DNA from: CAZSHX01 sp964606895
GTDB lineage: Bacteria; Bacteroidota; Ignavibacteria; Kapaibacteriales; UBA2268
DNA length: 64,000 nucleotides
NCBI GenBank assembly: GCA_964606895.1
Contig: CAZSHX010000011.1
Location: 12,620-76,619 of the forward strand
Direction of reading: 5' to 3'
Shown here piece after piece: positions 1-11,000 of this stretch; positions within the stretch are counted from its first letter, which is position 1, and each line of letters starts with the position of its first letter. The notes beneath the pieces were generated by a model. It ran no database searches. It saw only the letters and a program-made list of their open reading frames with translations, and had not been told where the DNA came from. The translations under genes were made by a program, and so were the position numbers.

Positions 1-2
1 AA

Positions 3-917
3 TATTATTTGGGAAATCAATTTTCAAATGATTACAACCATTATTTTACTATTGTAGGATATACTGCAAATGATTCTGATGTGATCAAATTTGTTTTTGA
101 TGCTGAATATCGAAAAGATGATAAAGAATATTTTAAAAGAATGAAAGAAGAATTATCTCAACGTCTTTTAACTCTTAAATTATTTACAAAGAACGGAGTA
201 GAACAAGCAGTAATAAATTATTTGGGGCGTTACCTTCGTTTTTATTGGTTGAATGATAATTCTTTAATAATTTTTGATTATGAACTTCCTATTGGATATG
301 AAAAGTTTAGACAATCTGTAATATCTTTAAACTTAAGAACATGTGAAGTAAAAAAATATTTTTTCAATAAAGTAAAATTCGATGGTGAAATAATTGGTAG
401 CTATCTATGGTTTGAACAAATTATTGATAGTTCTGGAAAAAATAATTTATTCTATTTTATCAATGAAGACACTTTGATTAAAACTGGATTGAACACACAA
501 AGAATGAAACTTGACCAATATATAAAAGATCATCTATATCCTGATTCTGCAAATATTTATCGAATTAAAAATTATATAATTGCAACAACAATAAAACATA
601 AATACGAAAAAATTTTTAAAATAGTAGAAGATTCGATACTTGAATTAATTGATTTAAACAAAGTTTTCATTGGTGATAACTGTAGAAATGAAAATAAACT
701 GACATTTTTCAAATATCCAGAGCCAACGAATTCAGTATATGATATTAAAGAAAATGATAAATACATTTATTTGATGTGTACAAATGCTTGTCCATATTAC
801 GTGAAGAATTTTCTTTTTAATAGTATGATAGATTTTTCACTTTTTATTATTGACAAGAATACTTCAAAATTGATTGATATACCAAAAGTAATTTTCTCAC
901 CAAATATAGAAGAATAA
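3..917 (+). CDS. Hypothetical protein, 5' end outside the window
   Basis: The frame is open through the left edge of the window; the first start-like codon inside is a TTG at 9, so the true start is probably upstream. About 302 residues are visible. The product is rich in Lys, Asn, Ile, Phe and Tyr, with no signal peptide, membrane segment or motif I recognise. The alternation of short hydrophobic and polar runs suggests a mostly beta, soluble protein. It is more AT-rich than the genes from 1743 onward and is followed by a repeat-bearing non-coding stretch, so it may belong to an accessory segment. I cannot assign a function. Confidence 0.6.
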   Translation, partial: YYLGNQFSNDYNHYFTIVGYTANDSDVIKFVFDAEYRKDDKEYFKRMKEELSQRLLTLKLFTKNGVEQAVINYLGRYLRFYWLNDNSLIIFDYELPIGYEKFRQSVISLNLRTCEVKKYFFNKVKFDGEIIGSYLWFEQIIDSSGKNNLFYFINEDTLIKTGLNTQRMKLDQYIKDHLYPDSANIYRIKNYIIATTIKHKYEKIFKIVEDSILELIDLNKVFIGDNCRNENKLTFFKYPEPTNSVYDIKENDKYIYLMCTNACPYYVKNFLFNSMIDFSLFIIDKNTSKLIDIPKVIFSPNIEE

Positions 918-980
918 ATTAAATTTATAATGACAAAAAACATTGCATATTCCCAAAACCTACTAACTTCCCTTTCGGGA

Positions 981-1298
981 TGCAGGAGACGAAGAGGAAC
1001 TGGCATGAAATTATTTCATATAGATTTAACCGGAATGGCAAGGAAAACAGGAAAATGGATTAACATAAATGAAATTTTTGTTCTTTGAAGCAGTACGAAT
1101 TATTAAATTACTCGTGAAAGTAGTCTTTGAATATCGGAAAAACCAATATGCAGTAGCGCGAAACCAATATGCAGTACTTCAAAATCAAGGTGCATGATGA
1201 TTTTAACTAAATACAGCAACGAAATATGTAGTTTCAGGAGTGACGAGGTAACTTGCATGGATATTTATCAAAAGGGTTCGGCATTAATGGCATGGAAA
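981..1298. repeat. Diverged direct repeat pair (about 65 bp each)
   Basis: Copy one (about 981-1046) and copy two (about 1234-1298) share the order GCAGGAG/TCAGGAG, then ACGA..GAGG..AACT-GGCATG, then a T-rich middle, then AATGGCA-GGAAA. By eye about two thirds of positions match, with one- or two-base indels. Neither copy is part of an open frame. They could be relics of a dispersed non-coding repeat or of a small mobile element. Confidence 0.45.
1140..1176. repeat. Short tandem repeat, 16-bp unit twice
   Basis: The unit AAACCAATATGCAGTA occurs at 1140-1155 and again at 1161-1176 with a 5-bp spacer, giving a 21-bp period. A partial GCAGTA echo lies near 1089. It sits between the two longer diverged repeats. 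Confidence 0.6.
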
Positions 1299-1318
1299 GG
1301 GATGACGAAGTGAAAGAC

Positions 1319-1411
1319 CCCTCCCTAACCCTCCCCGAAGGAGAGGGAACAAGAAGGGACATCCTCGTCCTTCGCCCTTTCCAAGAATGGATAGGGTAAG
1401 GGTGAGGTTGA
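1319..1411. repeat. Imperfect inverted repeat, GC-rich
   Basis: The left arm (CCTCCCTAACCCTCC, from about 1320) can pair imperfectly with the right arm (GGGTAAGGGTGAGG, about 1393-1408). A smaller hairpin, CCCTC/GAGGG, lies just inside the left arm. The composition is clearly different from the flanking DNA. Similar CCTAACCCTC-type repeats are common as dispersed intergenic elements in environmental genomes; that comparison is from memory, not a search. Confidence 0.45.
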
Positions 1412-1742
1412 ATTTTCTTCCACTTGCGAAAAGAATTGAACTATGAAAGGATTTTATCCGGAAAAATTCATATTGTATTTAGAATGCAATATTTTGGCTA
1501 ATACTTAGCATTGTCAATGCAATGTATTTTATAACAGGTTTTAATATCCTTAATTTCTAATGGTTTACTACGTTTCTATGTTGCATCAAATATTATTTCC
1601 TGTCATCCTATGCCAAAGTTCCGTAAGGTAAATCCTGAATTAATATGCTTCAGTAGATACAAAATTTATTATTTTTGCTTTTTGATGCTAATGAATTTAC
1701 AAAGTAAATAATGCTTTTGAAAATAAAATTAAGGAGAATAAC

Positions 1743-2765
1743 ATGACAGGTCCATCACCAAAAAAGCTTTCAACAACTAACACGAAACAGGAAATGTTGG
1801 ATGCCTACAACAAATTGCTCGAATCGCTCGAATCCAAAAAAGAAAATGAAATCAAAGCCTCAGAGAAAATCGAGGAAAAGCAAATAAAATTGGCTCTTGA
1901 TTTTACCGATTCACTTTCCAATGAAGCCATCAACAAGAAAATGTCCGAATTGAAATATGAATTTGGATTGACACTTTCCAAATTAAATGAAAAAGTTGAG
2001 GAAGAATTTGCCAAATATCAAAGCATTAAAAAAGCGGTTTTAGCAAAAGATTCTGAGCTTACGGAAATCTATGAAATTCAGAAAAGTGCCGAATCACTCA
2101 ATGCAATGCTCGAGGCTCAGCGAATAAAAAAGGAAGAATTCACTGAAGAAATGGATGAGCTGAAGATTGAACTGGAGACAGAAATCAATGATAAACGCAA
2201 AAAATGGGACATTGAGAAAACTCAAAAGGAAATTGAGATTAAAGAAAGAGAAAAGCAAGAACTTGCAATTCGCAACAGGGAAAAAGAAGAGTATCTATAT
2301 AAGTTGCAAAGAGAACAGCAGGTTTTGCGTGACAAGTATGAAAATGAAAAAGCTTTACTCGAAAAAGAACTTAGTGAATTAAAAGAAAAAACAGAAAAAG
2401 ATCTGGCAGAACGAGAAAAAAATATTTTGGAGAATGAAGCCGAACTGAAAGAACTTAGAGCTAAGTCCGCCGAGTTTCCAAAAGAAATTGCCCGTGTGGT
2501 TGATAAATCAGTAAAAGAAGCCACCGAAAGAATTATTTTGGATGCAAAACACAAGGAAGAACTTCTGATTTCTTCTTTCGACGGCGACAAAAGAGTACTC
2601 AATATTAAAATTGACACACTTGAACAAACGATAAAAGAGCAAAACGAATTGATTAGCAAATATGCACTTCAGCTCGATAAAGCATATTCTCAGATTCAGG
2701 ATATTGCTACAAAAGCTGTCGAAGGTTCGTCTAATAAACCAATTCCTCATTTTCCGCAACCATAG
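1743..2765 (+). CDS. Long coiled-coil protein, function unknown
   Basis: 340 residues, preceded by AAGGAGAATAAC and an ATG, so the start is well supported. Residues about 15-320 are almost entirely charged heptads rich in Glu, Lys and Leu, predicting one long coiled coil broken near residues 250-265. The C-terminus is a short Pro/Ser tail (GSSNKPIPHFPQP). There is no signal peptide or membrane segment, so it should be cytoplasmic. Such rods act as scaffolds or cytoskeleton-like filaments, but the composition alone cannot separate these and masks homology. It stands alone, 176 bases before the pirin gene. Confidence 0.8.
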   Translation: MTGPSPKKLSTTNTKQEMLDAYNKLLESLESKKENEIKASEKIEEKQIKLALDFTDSLSNEAINKKMSELKYEFGLTLSKLNEKVEEEFAKYQSIKKAVLAKDSELTEIYEIQKSAESLNAMLEAQRIKKEEFTEEMDELKIELETEINDKRKKWDIEKTQKEIEIKEREKQELAIRNREKEEYLYKLQREQQVLRDKYENEKALLEKELSELKEKTEKDLAEREKNILENEAELKELRAKSAEFPKEIARVVDKSVKEATERIILDAKHKEELLISSFDGDKRVLNIKIDTLEQTIKEQNELISKYALQLDKAYSQIQDIATKAVEGSSNKPIPHFPQP

Positions 2766-2881
2766 TGAAGAAGTTGGTTTGAATTAAATGATTTATTTGA
2801 TAAAGTGATGATTGAAGTCAATGGATTTGAAAACTCTATTTAATTAACAATTTATATCTTATTTTTGCGTGTCAATTGTTT

Positions 2882-2913
2882 GGACAGAATTTAATGTCCG
2901 TTATTTAAATTTG
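2882..2913 (+). promoter_or_regulatory. Possible promoter and operator of pirin gene
   Basis: TAAATTTG at 2906-2913 fits the Bacteroidota -7 consensus TAnnTTTG. An inverted repeat GGACA-N8-TGTCC lies at 2882-2899, between it and a TTTG at about 2879; that spacing (23 bp) is longer than the usual 19-20. The placement would suit a repressor, but this is inference from pattern only. Confidence 0.3.
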
Positions 2914-2941
2914 TTATTACAGATTAGAGGAGATATATTTC

Positions 2942-3793
2942 ATGAGTACAAATAGAAAAATTGCTGAAGTTCTCACAGGTAAAACTGTTATGGAGGGTGC
3001 GGGAGTCAGGCTGAAACGCATTTTTGGCTTTTACGAAAAAAATACTTTCGACCCGTTTCTTCTGCTTGATAATTTCGGCTCGGATAATCCCGCTGATTAT
3101 CTTGCCGGTTTCCCGTGGCATCCCCACAGAGGTATGGAAACTGTAACCTATATGCTTGAAGGTAGTGTGGAACATAGTGATAGTCTCGGAAATAAAGGCG
3201 AGATTTCAACAGGTGATGTACAATGGATGACAGCCGGTAGCGGTATTGTTCATCAGGAAATGCCGAAAGCATACGAAGGCACCATGAAAGGTTTTCAGCT
3301 TTGGGTGAATTTGCCTGCCAAAAACAAAATGATGAAACCACGCTATCAGGAAGTTCCGGCGGCAACAATTCCATCTGCTGTTTTGGAAGAAGGAATAAGC
3401 ATCAAAGTGATTGCCGGAGAAATAGGCGGAACCAATGGTCCGGTTACTGAAATCGTTGCCGATACTTTATATTTCGATGTTTCAATGAATGCAGGAAAAT
3501 CATTAAAATTACAGGTTAATCCCGAATATACAGTAATCGCTTGCGTTTACGAAGGAGTTGTTTATTTTGACAAGGAAAAGAGCAGAGAAATTTTTGCCGG
3601 TCAGCTTGTCAATTTGGTTGATGGAGATGAAATCGAAATTTCAACCGCGGACTCGCCGGCTAAATTCATCTTCATTTCGGGCAAACCCTTGAACGAACCT
3701 GTTGCATGGGGCGGACCGATTGTCATGAATACACAGGAAGAACTTAATCAGGCGTTTCTGGAGTACAGAAACGGAACATTTATCAAAAAGTAA
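2942..3793 (+). CDS. Pirin family protein (bicupin)
   Basis: 283 residues, close to the usual pirin/YhhW length. Metal ligands typical of pirins are present: His60 and His62 in PWHPHRG, and His104 and Glu106 in IVHQEMP. The N-terminal cupin covers about 20-125 and a second, less conserved cupin about 170-275. Pirins bind Fe(II); some are quercetin dioxygenases and others regulate metabolism or stress responses. The substrate cannot be told here. A ribosome-binding site (AGAGGAG) precedes the ATG. Era follows 57 bases downstream on the same strand, so the two may be co-transcribed. Confidence 0.92.
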   Translation: MSTNRKIAEVLTGKTVMEGAGVRLKRIFGFYEKNTFDPFLLLDNFGSDNPADYLAGFPWHPHRGMETVTYMLEGSVEHSDSLGNKGEISTGDVQWMTAGSGIVHQEMPKAYEGTMKGFQLWVNLPAKNKMMKPRYQEVPAATIPSAVLEEGISIKVIAGEIGGTNGPVTEIVADTLYFDVSMNAGKSLKLQVNPEYTVIACVYEGVVYFDKEKSREIFAGQLVNLVDGDEIEISTADSPAKFIFISGKPLNEPVAWGGPIVMNTQEELNQAFLEYRNGTFIKK

Positions 3794-3850
3794 CAAATAC
3801 TTTTGAAATTGCTTAAAGGAAAAAAGCAAAAAGAGAGACAAAATTAAAAT

Positions 3851-4738
3851 ATGACAAAATCAGGATATGTTGCCATAATCGGCAGACCGAACGTAGGGAA
3901 ATCTACTTTACTCAATTCATTTGTTGGGGCGAAGCTTTCTATTATTACACCCAAACCCCAGACAACACGCAAAAAAGTCATCGGGATTTACACTGAAGGC
4001 GAAAATCAGATTGTTTTTATTGATACTCCCGGTATTCTTGCTCCGAAATACGAAATGCAGAGAAAGATGATGGAATATGTTACGGAATCTCTCTCCGATG
4101 CCGATATTATTTGCTTATTAGTGGATGTCAGCGATTTTGAAAAGGGGTTGAATTTTCCTGATAAATTTCTGGAAGCACTCAAAAACATCAACAAACCCAT
4201 TCTTCTCGCTTTGAATAAAATAGACAAGCTCAAAAATGTTAAAGAAGTCCTGCCAATGATTAAGCATTTTTCTGATTTGAAATTATTTACCGAGATTGTT
4301 CCCATTTCTGCAATCAAATCTGCCGAAACTTCAACACTAATCAGGATTGTTGAAAAGCTACTGCCTGAAAATGAATTCTACTACGACGAAGAATTTCTGA
4401 GCATTCAGAATGAAAGGTTTTTTGTTTCCGAAATAATCAGGGAAAAAGTCTTTAAATCATTCGAGCAGGAAATCCCCTATTCCACCGAAATCAATGTGGT
4501 TGAATTTAAGGAAAGAGAATTCGGGAAATGGTTCATTTCTGCAGAAATCATAATTGAACGTTCGAGTCAGAAAAGGATAGTTGTCGGCGAAAATGGAGAG
4601 AAAATCAAGGAAATCGGCGAGAAATCCCGAAGAGATATCGAGGCACACCTCGAAATGCCGATTTTTCTCGAACTCTTCGTAAAAGTCCGCGAAAAATGGC
4701 GTAACGACAAAAATCTTCTGAAAAGCTACGGGTATTAG
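3851..4738 (+). CDS. era: GTPase Era
   Basis: Ribosome-assembly GTPase that binds the 3' end of 16S rRNA and helps mature the 30S subunit. The 295 residues show the full set of G motifs: GRPNVGKST (11-19), DTPG (58-61), NKID (122-125) and SAI (153-155). The C-terminal KH RNA-binding domain is at about 205-290 with the GENGEKI loop. Length and motif spacing are standard for the family. It lies 57 bases after pirin and ends 121 bases before the convergent end of the large kinase gene. Confidence 0.97.
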   Translation: MTKSGYVAIIGRPNVGKSTLLNSFVGAKLSIITPKPQTTRKKVIGIYTEGENQIVFIDTPGILAPKYEMQRKMMEYVTESLSDADIICLLVDVSDFEKGLNFPDKFLEALKNINKPILLALNKIDKLKNVKEVLPMIKHFSDLKLFTEIVPISAIKSAETSTLIRIVEKLLPENEFYYDEEFLSIQNERFFVSEIIREKVFKSFEQEIPYSTEINVVEFKEREFGKWFISAEIIIERSSQKRIVVGENGEKIKEIGEKSRRDIEAHLEMPIFLELFVKVREKWRNDKNLLKSYGY

Positions 4739-4859
4739 ATTTACTCCCTTTCATAAGATTTTAAGAAAACGATATAAATAAATGACCTAAAAATATGAGC
4801 AAATTAAATAGCTTGTAAAACGAACAGAATATTTTGTAATTTTCAAATCCTAATATAAG

Positions 4860-7800
4860 CTATTTTATCAATTTTTTGACTTTACGAATAAATTCATGAT
4901 TGTCGAATGGTTTGGCAATATAATCATTGCAACCTGATTCCATAACTCTTTCTTTATCGCCGATTAAAGCAAAGGCAGTAACCGCAAAAATCGGAATTTC
5001 TTTATTGGTTTCCCGGATGATTTTGGTAACTTCTATTCCATCCATAAGCGGCATTTTGATATCCATAATTATTAATGAAATATCAGAATTCTTGTTATAT
5101 TGTTCCAAAGCTTCATATCCGTTTTCTGCTTTTATAATTTGTGCTTTGAATTCTCGTTCCATAATGATTTTAACTAAAAAATAATTTGTGGCATCGTCTT
5201 CAACAACAAGGACTTTCATCCTTCTAATTTCAGAGAAATCTGATTTTTTGATTTGTTCAACAACACCTTTTTCAGCAATAATAATATCAGATTCAAAGGG
5301 GATAGTAAATCTGAATGTTGAACCTTGTCCTTTTTCGGATTCAACCCAAAGTTTGCCATTTAGCAAACTAACCAAACCCTTGCAAATAGATAAGCCCAAG
5401 CCGGCACCTTCGTGACCTCGGGATAAAGTTACATCTTCCTGATTGAATCTTCCGAAAATCGTTTTCTGAGCCTCTTTTGAGATGCCAATACCCGAATCTT
5501 CAACAAAAAATTCTAAATAGTTATCTTTAAGATTGCAACCGAAACTCACTCTGCCTGTATTTGTAAATTTCAAAGAATTGCTTAGAAGATTATTCATGAT
5601 TTGGTAAATCTTCTGTTCATCGCTTTCGATTTGTATTTGCTCCAAATCAGCAGGGATTTCAAGTTTTAAATCGAGATTTTTTTGACTGAAATTTGTGGAA
5701 TTAAATTTGAAAAGTTCGTCCAATATTTTCTTCAAAGAAAACTTATTATTTCTAACTTCCATTTGCCCGGAATCGATTTTTGAAATATCCAGAACATCGT
5801 TAACAGTGTTGAGTAATCTACTGCAACTGTTATTCAGAATATCCGCAAATTCCTGTCTATCTTCTAAGTCTAAATCAGGCTTTGCAATCATTTGGGAAAA
5901 TCCTATAATGCCATTCATCGGAGTTCTGATCTCATGGCTCATATTGGCAAGGAAAGCAGATTTCAGACGATCGCTCTCTTCAGCTCTTTCCTTTGATTTA
6001 ATCAGTTCTTCTTCAATTTGTTTTCTTTGAGTAATATCCAGACATATGGCCATAGACCCAACGACTATGCCATTTGAATCGCTGATTGGAGATGCAGTCA
6101 ATAAAACAACGATTGGATCATTGGTCTTTTTCCTCATTACAAGTTCATATTGGTCGGTAATACCTGTTTGTCTTTGGATATTTTTATCCTTAATAAAGTC
6201 ATTCATATCAGATTGTAGTAAAATCTCATATCCAACTTTACCTATCAACTCCTCTTTAGAATAATCAAGCATTTCGCAGAACTTCGGATTAACAAATTGG
6301 ATTACGTCATCATTATCAACAACAAGAATGCCCTCCTGCATTTGCTCTACAAGAGTACGGTACTGCTTTTCACTGTCTCGCAGTTTTACTTCAGCCTGTT
6401 TACGGTCAGTAATATCATGGACAATAATCTGAACTGCAGATTTATTTTCATAAACAATTGGCAATGCTTTAACTTCGACATCAACATCAGTGCCATCAAG
6501 CCGTAAAAATCTTTCTTCGGCAAGCGGCAAAGGTAAACCCTTTGTTAGAGCTTCTATTACACGCTTTTTAACAAAGTCTCTAAAGTCAGGATGTACAAAT
6601 TCAATTATTGATCTACCTAAAAGTTCGTTTGTATTTTTTGCCCGCATGAGTCGGGCACCGGCTTCATTAGCAAAAACTATTTTGTCGTCAACATATATTG
6701 CAATAGCATCAGGAGAACCCTGAACCAGTTCGCGATATTTCTTTTCGCTTTCGATAAGCTTCGCTTCAAATCGTTTTTGTTCGGTTATATCACGTGCAAC
6801 TGCTATTATTACTTTTTCGCCGAAGTAATAACCGAGTGTGTTGCTGACATCTTTAGGGAATATTGTTCCATCACTTCGCCTGCCCCAGAATTCAAAAGTC
6901 TGAGGTTCTCCATTTAGTGCCTTTTCGAGCATTGGTGCCAATTGGGCAAGATCATTTTTGCCGGGAGCAGAAAGGAATTCAGGAGTTTTACCAACAAAAA
7001 ATTCTTTATCGTAACCATACATTTTTTCTGCCGCTTTGTTGACTTCCAGGAAATAGCCCTCAGCACTTTCTATATAAACAGATTCATTTATACTATCCAG
7101 AATTCCTTTGTATGTTTGTTCCGAAAGTCTGAGTTTTTCTTCGGCAAGCACACGGTAAGTCAAATCCGTAAAGAAACTGATGGTCGTTGGTACTTCGTTT
7201 AATATGATTCTCACAACTGAAATAAGAAATGGGAACTGAGTCCCGTCTTTTCTAAGCCCGATTGATTCATAAGTTGTTTCGACATCTTGTCCCAAAGACC
7301 TGCGTTTAATTTTATCCAATATATCTTCTACACAATGAGGTGCAATCTGTTCAATCAATGGTCTGCCATATAATTCTTCAATAGTTTCAAAACCAAACAT
7401 CTGCAAATAGCATTTATTAGCTTCAAGTGTTATTCCATCTCTTGACAGAGCTATTCCAATTTGAGATTGTTCAAAAACTGCTTTGAACCTCACTTCGCTT
7501 TCAAGCAACTTTTGCTCATACAGTTTTCTGGCTGATATGTCTTTAAATATTCCCTGATTTATCTCCAAACCATCAAGTGTTATAATAGTTGATGATACCT
7601 CAACAAGTTTGATTCGTCCTGACTTAGTAATTATTTCAGACTCAACTGCCTCATGTCCCTTTGTTCTGACGTGTTCCTTGAATTGTGTTTTAAATCTTTC
7701 TTCGTTTTCTTTTGGATGCAATATTGAATGATGACTGCCGATCAATTCTTCTTCGGTTCTTTCTACCAAATCCAGAGCGGCTTGATTGCATTTAATAATT

Positions 7801-8009
7801 TTACCTGACGAAGCTTCTGCCCAAAAAATTGCATCGTTGCTGTTTTCAAAAACTAACCTGAATTGCTTTTCGCTTTCAATCAATGACGCTTCAGTCAATT
7901 TATGTTCCTTAAGCTCCTTTGAGTGCGAGGCTTTCAGGGCTTCAATTTCTTGTACCAACTTTTGTAATTCTATCAAAAGTTCTTCTTTGGATTTGTCTTC
8001 TGTGTTCAT
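4860..8009 (-). CDS. Hybrid sensor histidine kinase, five PAS domains
   Basis: 1049 residues with no membrane segment, so a cytoplasmic sensor. A short coiled coil (1-45) is followed by about five PAS domains (roughly 47-165, 168-292, 295-417, 420-540 and 545-667), each ending in the usual DIT/DIS-R-K linker. The HisKA phosphoacceptor is in MSHEIRTPMNG near residue 690, the HATPase domain with GxGLGLSI at about 795-910, and a C-terminal receiver from about 930 with its phospho-Asp in IIMDIKMPLMDG near 982. A hybrid kinase normally needs an HPt partner; none is nearby. It ends convergently with era and follows a paralogous kinase on the same strand. Confidence 0.93.
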   Translation of the reverse strand: MNTEDKSKEELLIELQKLVQEIEALKASHSKELKEHKLTEASLIESEKQFRLVFENSNDAIFWAEASSGKIIKCNQAALDLVERTEEELIGSHHSILHPKENEERFKTQFKEHVRTKGHEAVESEIITKSGRIKLVEVSSTIITLDGLEINQGIFKDISARKLYEQKLLESEVRFKAVFEQSQIGIALSRDGITLEANKCYLQMFGFETIEELYGRPLIEQIAPHCVEDILDKIKRRSLGQDVETTYESIGLRKDGTQFPFLISVVRIILNEVPTTISFFTDLTYRVLAEEKLRLSEQTYKGILDSINESVYIESAEGYFLEVNKAAEKMYGYDKEFFVGKTPEFLSAPGKNDLAQLAPMLEKALNGEPQTFEFWGRRSDGTIFPKDVSNTLGYYFGEKVIIAVARDITEQKRFEAKLIESEKKYRELVQGSPDAIAIYVDDKIVFANEAGARLMRAKNTNELLGRSIIEFVHPDFRDFVKKRVIEALTKGLPLPLAEERFLRLDGTDVDVEVKALPIVYENKSAVQIIVHDITDRKQAEVKLRDSEKQYRTLVEQMQEGILVVDNDDVIQFVNPKFCEMLDYSKEELIGKVGYEILLQSDMNDFIKDKNIQRQTGITDQYELVMRKKTNDPIVVLLTASPISDSNGIVVGSMAICLDITQRKQIEEELIKSKERAEESDRLKSAFLANMSHEIRTPMNGIIGFSQMIAKPDLDLEDRQEFADILNNSCSRLLNTVNDVLDISKIDSGQMEVRNNKFSLKKILDELFKFNSTNFSQKNLDLKLEIPADLEQIQIESDEQKIYQIMNNLLSNSLKFTNTGRVSFGCNLKDNYLEFFVEDSGIGISKEAQKTIFGRFNQEDVTLSRGHEGAGLGLSICKGLVSLLNGKLWVESEKGQGSTFRFTIPFESDIIIAEKGVVEQIKKSDFSEIRRMKVLVVEDDATNYFLVKIIMEREFKAQIIKAENGYEALEQYNKNSDISLIIMDIKMPLMDGIEVTKIIRETNKEIPIFAVTAFALIGDKERVMESGCNDYIAKPFDNHEFIRKVKKLIK

Positions 8010-8080
8010 AATAATTTACAAAATCAATTCATTTTAAAATGCAACGAACTATTTGTGCAATTTAGTCATTTGTAATCATA

Positions 8081-11000
8081 TCAGTCAAGTAATTTTTGAA
8101 TTTTTAAAACTAAGTTATTTGCATCAAAAGGTTTTGAGATATAATCATCGCATCCCGCATCTAATGCTTTTTCACGGTCACCGCTCAGGGCAAAAGCCGT
8201 TACTGCGATTATGGGGATATCCTTATTCATCTTTCTAATTATTCTTGTAACTTCCAATCCATCCATAAGCGGCATTTTGATATCCATTACTATTAAGGAA
8301 ATATCAGCATTATCATTGAAAATTTCAAGAGTTTCGAGTCCGTTTTCTGCCCTGATGACTTCAGCATTTAACCCTCTAATCAAAATATTCTTGGCAAGTA
8401 AATAATTTGATATTTCATCTTCAGCAACCAAGATTTTTAATTTTTTTGATAGTGTATCATCTGAATGATGTTGATGCTTAATAGAAATATCTCTGTTCTC
8501 TGTTTTACTTATTTTTAACGGAACTGTAAATCTAAAAGTAGAACCGACACCCTTTTCGGATTCGACCCAAATCCTGCCACCCAATAAATCAACCAAACCC
8601 CTTGAAATAGACAACCCCAAGCCGGAACCTTCATGCCCTCTGGCAAGAGTAAGATTCTCCTGATTAAATCTGCCGAAAATCAGTTCCTTAGCATCATCAG
8701 ATATACCAATACCCGTGTCGCTTACATAAAATTCAATAAACTCGTCTTTGATGTTGCAACCATATTCCACCCTGCCATCATGAGTGAACTTATATGCATT
8801 CCCTAATAAATTGTTCAGGATTTGATATATCTTCTGCTCATCACTATTAATTTGTATTGATTCAAGCTCTTCATCAATAGAATATGTTAATGCAACATTT
8901 TTGAAATCGAACAAATTGTAATGCAATTTATTTAATTCATTAATAACCTTGTTTACAAAGAATGTACTTTCCTTTACTTCCATTTGCCCTGCATCAATTT
9001 TTGATATATCGAGCACATCATTAACCGTATTTAGTAGCCGTGTACAGCTACTGTTTAAGATATTGGAATATTCTGTTCTTTCTTCGATAGTTAAGTCTTG
9101 CTCTGCCATTAATTTTGAAAACCCTATGATACCGTTCATCGGTGTACGGATTTCATGACTCATATTTGCAAGAAACGCTGATTTCAGTTTTTCGCTCTCT
9201 TCAGCTTTTGCTTTGGCAATTTTTAGGTCTGATAGGTGCTGTCTTCTTCTGACGATTCCCCACATCCCCTCCATGAATAAGCTCAGCTGGGTAATATCAT
9301 TATCAGTGTAATCGGAAGGTTTATTCCCAACTGACAAAATGGAAACAATTTTGTTATTATCGAAAAATGGAATGCTGGCATAATTCTTTATATCGACATG
9401 CCCTTCAGGTATCCCTTTTTTCTTTGGGTGGTCTTGGGAGTAATCATTGATAATAATTGGCTTGCTTTGCCTGATGACCTCTCCCCAGAGACCTGTCTGG
9501 CTAACAACAAAATCAATAGTTTTATTTTGAACCGCACATGATTTCATAACAGAATCAGACCAGGCAAAAATTCTAACATTTTCTTCAGCTTCATCAACAA
9601 ATCCATAGAAACCAATGTCGCTACCGGTTATCTCCATAGATTTATTCAGAATAAAGTTATAACATTCTTCAAGTGAATTGCTTTGCATGTTACTGAGTTC
9701 AATCAGAGATTTCAATCTGAATTCATTTTGCCTGATTACTTCTTCTGCCTCTTTGCTTTCGTTTATAAACCGTGCCTGCTGGACATTCTGATATGCTTTC
9801 AAGGATAATTCATTAGCAAAATTGAACAAAGCTTCCGAAATTTTCAGGAATTTATCTTTTGACATAATAGGAACTTCGGCAAGTGCTTCTTGGTATTCTT
9901 TTGGGTCAGCACCTATCTCTTCGGCATATTTTAATATTTTTTCCTCATCAGATTCTTCATTTCTCACCTGACCGATTAGCCAATTAGCAATATGCTTCCC
10001 GCCTACAGTTATACTTGCACCTGCGTCCCACAAACCACAACTCAGGCAAGGTTGAATATTTGGACCAGAATCATTCCTTCGACCAATTTCAGCATCGGAT
10101 TTGAAACAATTTTTCAGACCTATTTCAGTTTTCCTGATAACGTCAATACAGAGTCTGCAAAAATTGCTTGGATTTGTTATAGGGGTACCATTCGGATAAG
10201 TAATGATAGAAGCTACTCCTGTTGCATCAGCAAAAGAATCCTGAATTTTTTGAATTTCCACCAAATTAAATAAATCTTTGAAATGAATTTGAGTTGTATC
10301 ATCCAATGGTCTGGTTAGTGCAACCACTTGTTTTTGCAAAGCATTTTCGGCTCTCTTGCGTTCGGTGATGTCAGATATAACCACTGCAAATTGGTTTTTT
10401 TCCGGAGAATAAGCTAAAACTTCATAATATTTGCCAATTTCCCTGGCAAAATTTTCAAAATGAGCAGGTTCACCCGTTAATGCAACCTTTCCATATTGTT
10501 CAATCCAGTATTTTTCTGTTCCGGGCATTAATTCGAGGACAGTTTTCCCTATAATTGATTCAATCTTCAAGCCTGTTAATGCTTCAAAGCTTTTATTTGC
10601 AGTTAAAAATCTATAATCAACGGGAACACCTTGCTCATCACAAATAATTTCGTGCAGAGCAAGACCTTGCGTCATTGTTGAAACAAGGCGGTTATATTGT
10701 TCTTCCCTTTCTTTTAAATCTTGCTGTACTTTATATTTTTCAGTTACATCTGAAAATACCAGAACCACTCCTAAAATTTTCCCATCTTTGTTTTTGATCG
10801 GTGCGGCACTGTCGGCTATCTGATATTCTGTTCCATCTTTAGAAATAAGAACAGTATGGTTTGCCAATTCAACGGTCAATCCTTTCTCAATTACAAATTC
10901 AACCGGGTCAACCGAAGGTTCGCGTGACTCAGAGTTTATTATTCTGAATACTTCGGCAAATGATTTTCCTTTAGCCTCAGCTAAAGTCCATCCGCACATC

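Larger units (their letters stand above)
918..1742. other. Non-coding stretch with decayed repeats
   Basis: I see no convincing gene in these 825 bases. They hold a diverged direct repeat (about 981-1046 and 1234-1298), a short tandem repeat (1140-1176) and a long imperfect inverted repeat (1319-1411). The GC-rich inverted repeat stands out from the AT-rich surroundings. The last 200 bases look like an ordinary AT-rich leader for the coiled-coil gene. Confidence 0.6.

Noticed and set aside
2222..2659. 145-codon frame antisense to the coiled-coil gene
   Set aside because: Ser/Phe/Leu-rich product is the mirror of Glu/Lys-rich heptads on the coding strand; no start signals.
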